Part shown: positions 1 to 64,000 of the stretch, piece after piece
Layout: every line of letters starts with the position of its first letter
How positions within the stretch are numbered: the stretch's first letter is position 1
Origin: Plotosus lineatus
Taxonomy: Eukaryota; Chordata; Actinopteri; Siluriformes; Plotosidae
Length of the DNA stretch: 64,000 bases
NCBI GenBank assembly: GCA_024760905.1
Contig: CM045745.1
Location: 9,901,282-9,965,281 of the forward strand
Reading direction: 5' to 3'
Notes under the pieces: model-generated
The model's input: only the letters and a program-made list of their open reading frames with translations
Told to the model about the DNA's origin: nothing
Database searches by the model: none
Made by a program: the position numbers and the translations under genes

Positions 1-197
1 ACAAAACAACTCCAAACCATGCTTTAGTATATGTACATAAAGCAACACTATAATAATAATAATAATAATAGAACATTATTAAAAGTTAAAATTAACAAAT
101 TAATGGCCATTTAGTCCCTATTGGCAATTATTTAATTTCAAACAATAATGGTGAGAAAATATCGTACTGTAATGCCATTTCAGTGAAAATGTGTGTC

Positions 198-515
198 TTC
201 TTCTTCTCCTTTCAGCGTTTCCCTTTTTCAGGGGTCACCAGTATCATCTGACTCCCATGTTTGATTTGGCATAGGTTTTTGCATCGGATGCCTTTCCTGA
301 CAGCTTTGCAGCTACTCTTTACGAAAGTTAGCAATGGTTCTTTTGCATGAACATCTCACCATAGACAGTGAGAGACATGACCGGCCTTGTTAGCTGCACT
401 GGGGTGGGGGGGGGGGGGGGGGGGGTGATAACCTTGTGGAGAGTGGGACTCGAACCCCCAACCTTAGGATCAGCAATCCAGTGCCCTTTACCACAAGGCC
501 ACCACTGCCCTCCAC
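198..515 (-). mobile_element. tRNA-derived SINE, tail type A
   Basis: Minus-strand copy. The head (B-box-like GGTTCGAGTCCC, antisense near 450-461) and the body motif TCTCACTGTCTATGGTGAG are present. The 3' end, toward low coordinates, is tail A, ending GAAAGGAGAAGAAGAAG. A poly-G/C slip occupies 402-425. Confidence 0.8.
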
Positions 516-599
516 CAGGCCACCATAACCCTCCATGAAAACGTTGCGTATTATTTGTTTATGCAAGTTAAATATAAAAATGTAACTTCTATCTGTGCA

Positions 600-720
600 T
601 TGCGATGGCTTGGGGAGCTATTCAGGGTGTACTCTGCCCTCGTCCAGAGTCGGCTGAGATGGATGCCAGCATCCCTGTGACCATAATTAGGATTAAGTGG
701 TTCAGAAAAGGAATGAATGA
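600..720 (+). repeat. Solo SINE tail type B
   Basis: Only the last ~120 nt of the tail-B form (GCGATGGC.. to ATTAGGATTAAG..GAATGAATGAAC). It is 5' truncated. Confidence 0.7.
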
Positions 721-896
721 ACTTCTATTTGTGTGAGTAGGTTTGTTTGTTACAAGTGGAAATACTACGCTATGCATTTTCCCACCATAGAACATGTGCT
801 TGCACATGTTAGAATATCCTGTTTCTCTGGTTACTAATGGTGTTTTCACATGTGTGCTTTTGAACTAGTATGAAGGCCAAGAGGTGATGACTCAAT

Positions 897-1235
897 TTTT
901 AGTGGTCTCCCTTCACAGCGAGAAAGTTCTGGGTTTGATGCTCATGGTTGAACTGTGTGGTGTTTGCATATTTTCATTGTGCTTAATGGATTTTCAACTG
1001 GTCCTCCAATTTCTTCACACAGTGCAAAGACATGCACATTGAGTCAAATACTTACTACTCTACTCTTCTCTAAGTTGCCCCTCGGTGCAAATATGAGAAT
1101 GTTGTTTGTATCTGTGTTTTCTTTGGAGTGGACTGGAAACATGTGCAGGGTGTATCCTGCCTTTTGCTTGAATTCACTGGAATTGGCTCTAGCTTCCTGT
1201 GCAACCCAAACAGATAAGCAGTATAGATGTGTTGG
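897..1235 (+). mobile_element. Older V-SINE-like repeat
   Basis: Degenerate copy of the common fish repeat containing CACAGCGAGAA, a GTTTGCATATTTTC-type core, CAAAGACATGCACATTGAG and a GATAAGCAGTATAGATG end. It is a different family from the abundant window SINE. Confidence 0.55.
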
Positions 1236-1411
1236 ATAGATATAATATAGAATATAGCAAATATAGATTTGCATGGAGTCCACTCCAAAGTCCCAAAGTC
1301 AAAGTCAACAAGAACAACAACAACAACAATAATAATAGGGCATACTGCCTACTATTGTTCAAACCTGCAAACACAAACTTGATGTATGGCATCTGCAGTT
1401 TCTTCCGGCAA

Positions 1412-2022
1412 TCAAATTTTGAGTTTAACGCGCTCTCCGTAGTACGAGACGTTCTTACGTAGTACATAGACGTAGTACGCTACTTACGTATGACGCTGCG
1501 TCCATTGTTTACATGGCGCTGCGTTCATTGTTTACAAACGACAGACTGAACGTGTCCTGCTTCTTCCCAATTCACGGCGTGTTACCCTTGTGTTAAGACA
1601 TCGTCTCTGTGATCTTTGTGTTTACACTGTTTTGCGTATTTGTAACCCTAAGCAAATATGGTTGGTCAGAAGCGTAAGCCTAGTGGTAGTGGTAATCAGA
1701 AAAAGCGGCAAAGCATCTCATTTGAAACAAAGATGGCTATTATCAAAAAAATTGATGCTGGTGAAAAACATGTGAACGTTGCTGCGTATTATTTTGCTTG
1801 AATTTAATTTATTTGAAATCAATGTTGATATTATTTTACAATGTTATGTTTATAATAATTGATTTAGGGGTGTTTTATGAGATATGGTAATAGAATTTAT
1901 GGATGTATAGTACAGTATGAACGGTCATACGTTACTGGAATGTACAGTAACAACTTACGTTTTTTTTCACCTTACGTTTGGCCGTTCGGAACGTAACTAA
2001 AACATAAGTCGAGGAGCGTCTA
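1412..2022 (+). mobile_element. Tigger-like element (family 2), 5' truncated
   Basis: The 3' end shows the inverted repeat seen at 15949-16782 and 43517-44470 (GTAAGTCGRGGAGCGTCT). It contains a 47-codon ORF at 1658-1801. Most of the transposase is deleted, so it is a non-autonomous copy. Confidence 0.75.
1658..1801 (+). pseudogene. Tigger/CENP-B-like transposase N-terminal stub
   Basis: 47 residues starting MVGQKRKPSGSGNQKKRQSI and containing FETKMAIIKKIDAGEKHVNV, the helix-turn-helix (CENP-B-N/psq-like) DNA-binding start of Tigger transposases. It stops before any DDE catalytic domain. Confidence 0.7.
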
Positions 2023-2588
2023 TATTCTCATCCTCAGAATCACTGATGTCTCACTGTCTACACTCAACTCTTCTCTCTCTGGTTCAACTAGATAACGATT
2101 TATACCCATTTCCTTAAAACTCCATAGTTGCTTCTTGAACATGTTTTTATTACCGAAAATGTTGCTCGCTGAATAGATCTGCATGTTTTTACTTGCACTG
2201 AACAAAACAGATCAACAAATTCACATCACAAGTGTATACTAGCCATTGTTTCAACTCCTATTAGTAATCCACAGCATAGAATGATTCAGTTTTATACTTT
2301 GTATTGTCATTTATGTTAAAATAAGCTCGGTCTCGCTTAAAGGTATTACATGCGTACAAATGACGCTGTAAGGATGCCCAATGCCAGTATTGTCTAATGG
2401 ATGCCTAAATCAAAAGAAAGTATAAGCTGAATGAGCTTTGACTCAATATGCTAAACCAGATTGCATTATTATATTATTTAATTATTATATTGTATTATTA
2501 ATAGACAATATTATATTATTTTAAAACATTTAATGTTGCGGTTTTCATGTCAAATCAATATGGAATACCATATAGTCAGAGAGACATT
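2023..2588. other. Unassigned intronic sequence
   Basis: AT-rich sequence with no exon, repeat family or ORF that I recognise. Confidence 0.5.
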
Positions 2589-2887
2589 ATTCGGCTCTGT
2601 AACCGCTTAATCCTAACGAGGGCGAGGGCAGAGTACACCCTGGACAGCTTGCTAGGCCATCGCAGGGCAGAAACACACTGAAGGCTTTGCAGCCTACTCT
2701 TGTCGAAAGTCAGCAATGGTTCTTTTACATGAACCTCACACCATAGACAGTGAAAGACATGGCCGGCCTTTGATAACCCAGTTAGCTGCACTGGAGAGAC
2801 AATGAAAATCTTGTGGAGAGTGGGGCTTGAACCCCCAACCTTAGGATCAGCAATCCAGCACCTTTTATCGCCAGACCACCAGTGCCC
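2589..2887 (-). mobile_element. tRNA-derived SINE, tail type B
   Basis: Minus-strand copy with head, body and shortened tail B (CCGCTTAATCCTAACGAGGGCGAGGG at its low-coordinate end, read as antisense). Diverged. Confidence 0.75.
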
Positions 2888-3194
2888 TATTACTATTAAG
2901 TTTTAAGATAACTACAGTGGATAGATAATGTATACAAGTTGTGTGATAAGAAACATTGCTTGATGGCTATGGTTGCCTTGGAAAAAGGTCATTATCTATG
3001 AGTCATTTCATGTCAAATCAAAGAATAACTCCATCTTGATCATTTCAGATCTGCCTGAAAAAAAATTCAAGGAGAAACCTGCATTAGAATAACCGATGTA
3101 TGCAAAATTTTATCTCAATATTTTCATAGTTTGGGCTAGAAGATGTAATCATTCAAAAAGTTATTTTAGTTTGGCATTCTTAAAATGCAGGTAA

Positions 3195-4262
3195 AAAGAG
3201 CCTTTACTTTGAGCTCTCTGGTTGAGCTGCATGGTCCATTGTCTATCCGGACCAGGAAGCTACTGGACTGAACACTGACAGTGGGCCCAACATGCCTGCT
3301 TGAGGAATTATTTTCCTATGTGTACTTCTGTTACTGCTTGTTTCCATGCTCCTCTCCTTGTTACCTCCTGTGTCTGCTCCCAGGTTTGCTCCCATGCTGT
3401 CTCCTCTTTTCCCTTCTCCTGTCTGCTTCTACACCCCCTCCTATACCCCTCCCTGTTCCCTCCTTTCTTTACCTTTTCCTTTGCTCCTGTGCCCTCTCCT
3501 CGCTCAGCTCCAATTCCTGCTTTTAAGTCTATTCCTGTTTATGTTCCTCTTGTTTTCTTTCTAACTATGCTTTTGTCTCTCAATGCACCCTGGTTCCTAA
3601 TTACACCCTTGTTGACAATAGGTGCTGGCATTCCCATAGCTGTTAGTCCTCCTGTAGCTGTTGTGATCCCATTGCTGAGTGCTTACCTCTGTAAAAACCC
3701 CTGCTTACCTTTTGTCTGCTTGTGAGTGACCTCACACCTCTCTCTCTCGCTCTCTGAGCTGCCTCATGAATCTGTCACTGAGTGGCTTCCGGCCTGTATC
3801 GCCCATCTTTGTTTTCAAATGTACAAACCCTCCCTTGGCCTTTTCTGAGTCTGCCAATCTGTTTGACCCTTTCTGTCTGAGCAAGTTAGTCTGTCTGAGC
3901 TGGTTAGCACAGTCTCTGAGCCTGTTGGGCTCTCTGGGCATGTTAGCCTTTGTGAGCCTGCAAGAGTTTGAGTCTGTAAGTCTTCCTGAGCATGTGTGTG
4001 TCTCTCAAAGTCTATATGTCCTTCTGAGTCTGTTTCTGGCACCGAGCCTACCCCCTGTGCCTTATGTGTAACTTGATTAGCAAGAAATGAGCAATTTCTG
4101 TTTGGTACGTTGCTGTGCCGTGACAGCCGTTTGTCTCTGTTGAATAAAGTTACTCTGCCTGTTTTCTCTGTCAGTTACGTTGCTCGGTTTGCTTTTAAAT
4201 CTTTTGCTGGTTTTACTTTTCCCTACTTGATCTTGTAATTGTCATAAAAAAAATAAAAAAAA
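3195..4262 (+). other. C/T-rich stretch with polyadenylation signal, origin unknown
   Basis: About 1 kb rich in CTCC, CTGTCTGAG and GAGCCTG repeats. Two overlapping frames stay open (3281-3526 and 3300-3725). Their translations are only Leu/Pro/Ser-rich low complexity and match no domain I know. It ends with TTGAATAAAG at 4141-4150 and an A-rich tail at 4245-4263, like a 3'-terminal retroelement fragment or a retrocopy. It is not called as a gene. Confidence 0.4.
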
Positions 4263-4269
4263 ATCACAC

Positions 4270-4910
4270 ACCTAATTCGCCTCAGTGTACAACATTTTTT
4301 TCCACATGATTATTTTTATTTTCTACTATTTTTATATTGTATTTTTACTGCAAGTATTTGGCAGTTATATTTCTATATAATAAGTGAATTATTAATAAGT
4401 AATACAAAAAACACCTGATATGATTTCATATCATAGACATAACAAAACACTTTAGAATTGAACACAGTAAAGTAGCGCTATGTAGGAATTTAAAATATGT
4501 AGTGAAAGAGAAAACAATATCTTAGCAAAGTAAGTAGTAAAGCAACCAATTTGCATGGAACTAATATCCCCAGATTACTGAATAATTGGCACCTTTCAGT
4601 GCTACTTTATATTTTGAACTACCAATTTCGACATAATAAGTGCCCTGCTCCAAAAAGCAGCCCCTCCTCCCCCCATTGTTTTTTTTTATTTTTTTATTTT
4701 TATTTCATGTCTAATAACCGCTCGTGTGTACTGAGAGCAAAATCGTCGATAAAACTTACCAATTTTATTCGATCAGTCTCTGTAACTGTAAAATGAGGCG
4801 TTCACGGCCTGTAAAAGTGAGTTTACACGGTATTTCAAGATCCCCTGCCACTGGGGAATGTCTATAATGTTCATCAGTAACAACACATTTGATTCGTTCC
4901 ACCGTGCTTT
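4270..4910. other. Unassigned intronic sequence
   Basis: AT-rich; nothing recognised. Confidence 0.4.
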
Positions 4911-4916
4911 AAAAAC

Positions 4917-5084
4917 AGGAAAATATTTTGCTGTGTTCTCTTGGTAAATGCCCAACAAGATGAACCATTAGAAATTGCTACAGCAAAACTATGGGATGCT
5001 CTGAATGAATGGAGCGATGAGCCAGATATGGACCTATCACAAAGTGATGACGAATATTTTTCACCCGATTCTCCTGCTCACTAA
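4917..5084 (+). pseudogene. Acidic C-terminal coding relic, possibly transposase
   Basis: An open frame ends at TAA 5082-5084 and reads LEIATAKLWDALNEWSDEPD then MDLSQSDDEYFSPDSPAH. The acidic, Ser/Asp-rich end and the lack of an upstream frame suggest the end of a transposon protein rather than a host exon. The family is not identified. Confidence 0.3.
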
Positions 5085-5428
5085 CTTCATAAATTTAAAG
5101 ACGTCCCTGCCATGCGCTTTTGTTTATGTTTGTGTTGATTGGTTCAACGTGCCATGCGCCAAAGTTGACATTTGTTGATTGGCTCGTTTTACTTGGGAAA
5201 TTGTTTAAAGCAAATGTTTAAAGGAACAGCACTGGGAGAGAAAAGTAAGGGAAGGAAAAGATTTTTTTTAATTTATGCTATTTTATGTTTATTTTCAGCT
5301 TTCATGAAGTAGTTTGGTTGATACCACAAAATGAATAACACAAATACCAGTAAAACTCTATTATTGTTCTGTTATGATTCATGTTTTCCACCTGAATGCT
5401 AATAAGCACTTACCATTCCACTCCGCTG

Positions 5429-5430
<2 letters not shown>

Positions 5431-5500
<70 letters not shown>
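5431..5500. repeat. (CA)n microsatellite beside exon donor
   Basis: About 35 CA units ending nine bases from the GT donor of the DHR2 exon. The transcript carries UG repeats. Confidence 0.98.
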
Positions 5501-5506
<6 letters not shown>

Positions 5507-5509
5507 TAC

Positions 5510-60989
<55,480 letters not shown>

Positions 60990-61509
60990 CTGAAATATAT
61001 ACAACAAAATAAGCACAAGTCCATGACTTTTAGCAAAAAAAGCAAATTAATACCCAGGTACCAATGATTAAGTAAATGAGTCGGAACACTGCGAATGATG
61101 CAGCTCTGTTAGTCATAACATAAACAAGTACAAAATAAAGCTGTCAGGTTTATATCTAAAATAGGGCTTCGAACGCATGTAGGATATAACGAATTAAAAG
61201 ACCTTGAATGGCTGAATGTAAAATATCGGCAAACTCAATTAAGATTAAACTTAATGTATAAAATTTTTAACAATACTGCACCTAAATAATTACAACATCT
61301 AGGAATTTTAGAAGACTAGTTAATATTCATAGTCAGAATACAAGAAATAGTATGTATGGTTGTATACTTGTTTTTATCTAGTCTTGTTATTTAGTTTTTA
61401 TATACTTTATATTGTATTTGGTTTTCTATGCTTGAATACCTCATTTTATATCAGTAATGCAAATAATTTATGTTTACTTTATTTATTAGTAATATATTGG
61501 TGTGTGCAT

Positions 61510-62719
61510 AAGTATGTGAGAGTGGTGCAGGACATGTATGAGAGATGTAAGACAGTGGTGAGGTGTACTGTCGGTGTGACAGAAAAGTTCAACGTGGAGG
61601 TAGGACTGCATCAAGGGTCAGCTCTGAGCCCCTTCTTGTTTGCTATGATGATGGACAGGCTGACAGACGAGGTTAGACAAGATTCCCCATGGACTATGAT
61701 GTTTGCAGATGACATTGTGATCTGTAGTGAGAGCAGAGAACAAGTGCAGAAAAATCTAGAGAGGTGGAGGTATGCCCTGGAAAGGAGGGGAATGAAGGTT
61801 AGCCTCAGTAAGACAGAATACATGTGTATGAATGACAAGGACCCAACAGGAACGGTGAGATTACAGGGAGCAGCGATAAGGAAGGTGGAGGATTTTAAGT
61901 ACTTGGGCTCAACAATCCAGAGCAATGGCGAGTGTGGAAAAGAGGTGAAGAAGCGTGTGCAGGCAGGTTAGAATGGTTGGAGAAAAGTATCTGGTGTGAT
62001 GTGTGATAGAAAGGCATCGGCAAGAATGAAAGGAAAAGTGTACAAGACGGTGTTGGGTCCAGCGATGTTGTATGGTTTAGAAACAGTGGCCCTGGGGAAA
62101 AGATAGGAGGAAGATAAGATAAGATAAGATAAGATACAGCTTTATTAATCTCACAATGGAGAAATTCACTGTTACAGGCTCTTGAGGTACCATCAGTAGG
62201 AGGTGCAAAAATAGATACAAATACAAACATACACACATACATATATATTATATAAGTAAATAAATAAATAGATACATAAATAGTATAAATTAATAAACAA
62301 TAAAAGAAAAGAAGGGAACGGATTTGTAGATTGGCCTATATTCAAGGAAGGTAGCAGAGTAGCAGAGCTGAAAATGTTGAGGTTCTCTTTGGGAGTAACG
62401 AGGATGGATAGGATCAGGAATGAGCACATCAGAGGGACAGCACATGTAAGACGTTTTGGAGACAAAGTCAGAGAGGCTAGATTGAGATGGTTTGGACATG
62501 TACAGAGGAGGGATAGTGAGTATATTGGTAGTAGGATGCTGAGGTTGGAACTACCAGGCAGAAGGCCCAGAGGAAGACCAAAGAGACGATTCATGGACGT
62601 GGTGAAGGACATGAAGGCAGTTGGTGAAAGAGAAGAAGATGCAGAGGATAGGGTGAGATGGAGGCAGATGATTCGCTGTGGCGACCCCTAAAGGGAACAG
62701 CCGAAAGGAAAAGAAGAGG
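61510..62719 (+). mobile_element. RTE-type LINE, 5' truncated, with 16-bp target duplication
   Basis: Flanked by ATATTGGTGTGTGCAT at 61494-61509 and 62720-62735. The frame reads KYVRVVQDMYERCKTVVRCT, QGSALSPFLFAMMMDRLTDE, WTMMFADDIVICSESREQVQ (motif C intact) and FKYLGSTIQSNGECGKEVKK. After a nested fragment comes MLRFSLGVTRMDRIRNEHIR to the tail GCTGTGGCGACCCCTAAAGG, then AAGAAGAGG. Confidence 0.92.
62107..62345 (-). mobile_element. Rex1-like LINE 3' fragment nested in RTE
   Basis: Same 3'-terminal ~235 bp as 56842-57075, including the CTTATCTTATCTTATC tail (antisense at the left edge). It is inserted in the RTE between AGGAA and GCAGAGCTGAA. Confidence 0.88.
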
Positions 62720-63085
62720 ATATTGGTGTGTGCATTGTACAAATAATTTTTGCTTTTTATGCCATTTAAGAAACTCAAATTTATAAACTATTGTATGGTA
62801 TAAATTGTTATTGACCAAATATATTGCACTATATGTTTGAGTATTTTTTGTAAATGTTGAAATCAAATAAAATCAAATCAAACAAAAATTCAGTTTTGAA
62901 GCTGTTTAAGAACCGAACTAATGTCAACAAAAGCTCCACAATGTCCTGCTGATCAGAGAAAGTATTGCAATTTTCAGTTAATTTTTCTTTCAGTCATTTA
63001 TTCATCTTCAGAATCTGGCTAGGATTAGTGCATCCAAAGCCTGTTCTGGGAACAGTGGATGAAAGGCAGGGATATGTCTCTAATG

Positions 63086-63190
63086 CAGTGCTTCTCAATT
63101 ATTTTCTGTGGCGCCCCCCTCTGGGAACAGGAAAAACATTTCATGCCCCCAACCCCCCACCCCGTGAGCGACAATAAATCGTATTATTTG
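63086..63190 (+). repeat. hAT-like terminal fragment
   Basis: CAGTGCTTCTCAATTATTTT then GCGACAATAAATCG, matching the inverted right end at 48995-49093. Confidence 0.65.
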
Positions 63191-63289
63191 TCTCTAAAAT
63201 TGTTATTAGTACACCTCTGCATAACATTGTATCTTTATGAACATGAAAAATAAAAGAAATATAGTTCAATTTACAACAAATTAACCACC

Positions 63290-64000
63290 ATCAGTGCTGT
63301 TAACCAACAGAGAAGCTGTAATATTTTCATTTAAAAAAGTTGTCGAAGATATACATTTATATTTTGATGGATGTGAAATTAAAAATGTAGAAACACATAA
63401 ATATTTGGGTGTTTCTTTTTCCGCAAACGGTAAATGGTCTTGTAATGTTGAAAAATGAGCTAATACATTTGCAAACATGTTATGTACTATGAGGAAATTA
63501 AATTTTCTGTTGACTAGAAATACTTTGAACAAAATATATCGGGTGTTCATCAGGCCACACTTTGAATATGCCTGTGAATTATGGGATGGATGTAACTTAG
63601 AGCAATCAAATGCATTAGAACAATTACAGCTTGAAGCAGCCCGTATTGTTCCTGGCCTTCCTAAATATACTCAACATGAAAATTTGTATCTTGAAACAGG
63701 GTGGGAAACCTTATCTGAAAGGAGAAAAATGAGAAAACTTGGTTTATATTAGAAAATGAAACATGATTTGGTTCCAGGGTATCGAAGGGATATACTACCC
63801 CCAACTGTAACATACAATTTAAAACACTCTCAAAACGTAACGCTTTCATCTTCACGTCTAAAATCTTCGACATCTTCTTTTATTCCATCGACCACGAGGT
63901 TATGGAACAGTATTCCACCAGAATATCAAAATTTGACACCAATTACTAAATTTAAATCAGTACTCTGTCGGACAAACACGGGCGTCCCGTCATATTTCTC
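63290..64000 (+). pseudogene. LINE RT C-terminal region, runs off window
   Basis: Reads HKYLGVSFSANGKWSCNVEK-stop, TLNKIYRVFIRPHFEYACEL, LEQLQLEAARIVPGLPKYTQ and LYLETGWETLSERRKMRKLG-LY-stop. Then come PTVTYNLKHSQN and FIPSTTRLWNSIPPEYQNLT. This is the end of a LINE reverse transcriptase of the type common in fish and invertebrates. Stops interrupt it, and it continues past 64000. Confidence 0.75.

Larger units (their letters stand above)
61110..62880 (+). mobile_element. LINE C-terminal relic with nested RTE
   Basis: NKAVRFISKIGLRTHVGYNE, LKDLEWLNVKYRQTQLRLNL and MYKIFNNTAP at 61124-61288 match RT C-terminal ends. The 3' part resumes after the RTE insertion and ends in AAATCAAATAAAATCAAATC at 62859-62880. 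Confidence 0.65.

Noticed and set aside
3281..3725. Secreted or membrane Leu/Pro-rich protein
   Set aside because: Several frames are open only because of base skew; there is no domain or splice structure.
1..5509. Next DHR2 exon of dock11
   Set aside because: Searched both strands for the family motif AAMCYVHVAALVAE and for phase-0 exons; nothing convincing, so the exon is taken to be left of the window.
60990..64000. Upstream dock11 exon
   Set aside because: All coding-like sequence here belongs to LINEs and a hAT end; no phase-0 exon with DOCK similarity was found.

Overview
This is one window of an AT-rich vertebrate nuclear genome. It has no operons, ribosome-binding sites or CRISPR, but it does have spliced exons with GT-AG (and one GC-AG) junctions, tRNA-derived SINEs, LINEs, Tc1, Tigger/pogo, hAT and piggyBac relics, and very long dinucleotide repeats. 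The repeat mix is most like a ray-finned fish. The species cannot be fixed from sequence alone.

The only host gene I can support is a DOCK-D (zizimin) family guanine-nucleotide exchange factor, best matching DOCK11, on the minus strand. Seventeen exons run from 60989 down to 5510. Their junction phases all agree and they join into 2004 nt, or 668 codons, without a stop. The encoded part covers the helical region between DHR1 and DHR2 and ends about 70 residues into DHR2, the catalytic domain for CDC42/RAC-type GTPases. The 5' exons lie beyond the right edge of the window. The remaining DHR2 exons lie beyond the left edge: I found no exon between 1 and 5509.

Almost everything else is intronic transposon debris. 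1-5.5 kb: SINEs, a Tigger relic and a C/T-rich stretch of unknown origin. 5.9-11.1 kb: a Tc1 relic split by a 3.8-kb non-LTR retrotransposon with endonuclease and reverse transcriptase. 11.6-19.3 kb: SINEs, RTE fragments, Tigger MITEs and six gene exons. 19.8-27.2 kb: two hAT elements, a Tigger relic and SINEs. 28.9-33.4 kb: a piggyBac shell filled with Tigger, Tc1 and satellite DNA. 35-46.5 kb: more Tigger copies, a pogo-like element inside a Tc1/mariner, and a Tc1 carrying a Tigger and several SINEs. 47.4-53.2 kb: two Tigger shells, one holding a hAT and one a long RTE. 54-64 kb: hAT, SINE, LINE and Tigger fragments between the first exons of the window.

The most interesting pattern is a SINE family whose tRNA-like head and body are joined to two different 3' tails. 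One tail matches the 3' end of the RTE-type LINEs in this same window; the other is unrelated and ends in GAATGAATG. It looks like a SINE lineage that can use two LINE machineries. Second is the crowding of CA/TG repeats against dock11 splice sites, including a TG run in place of a normal polypyrimidine tract.
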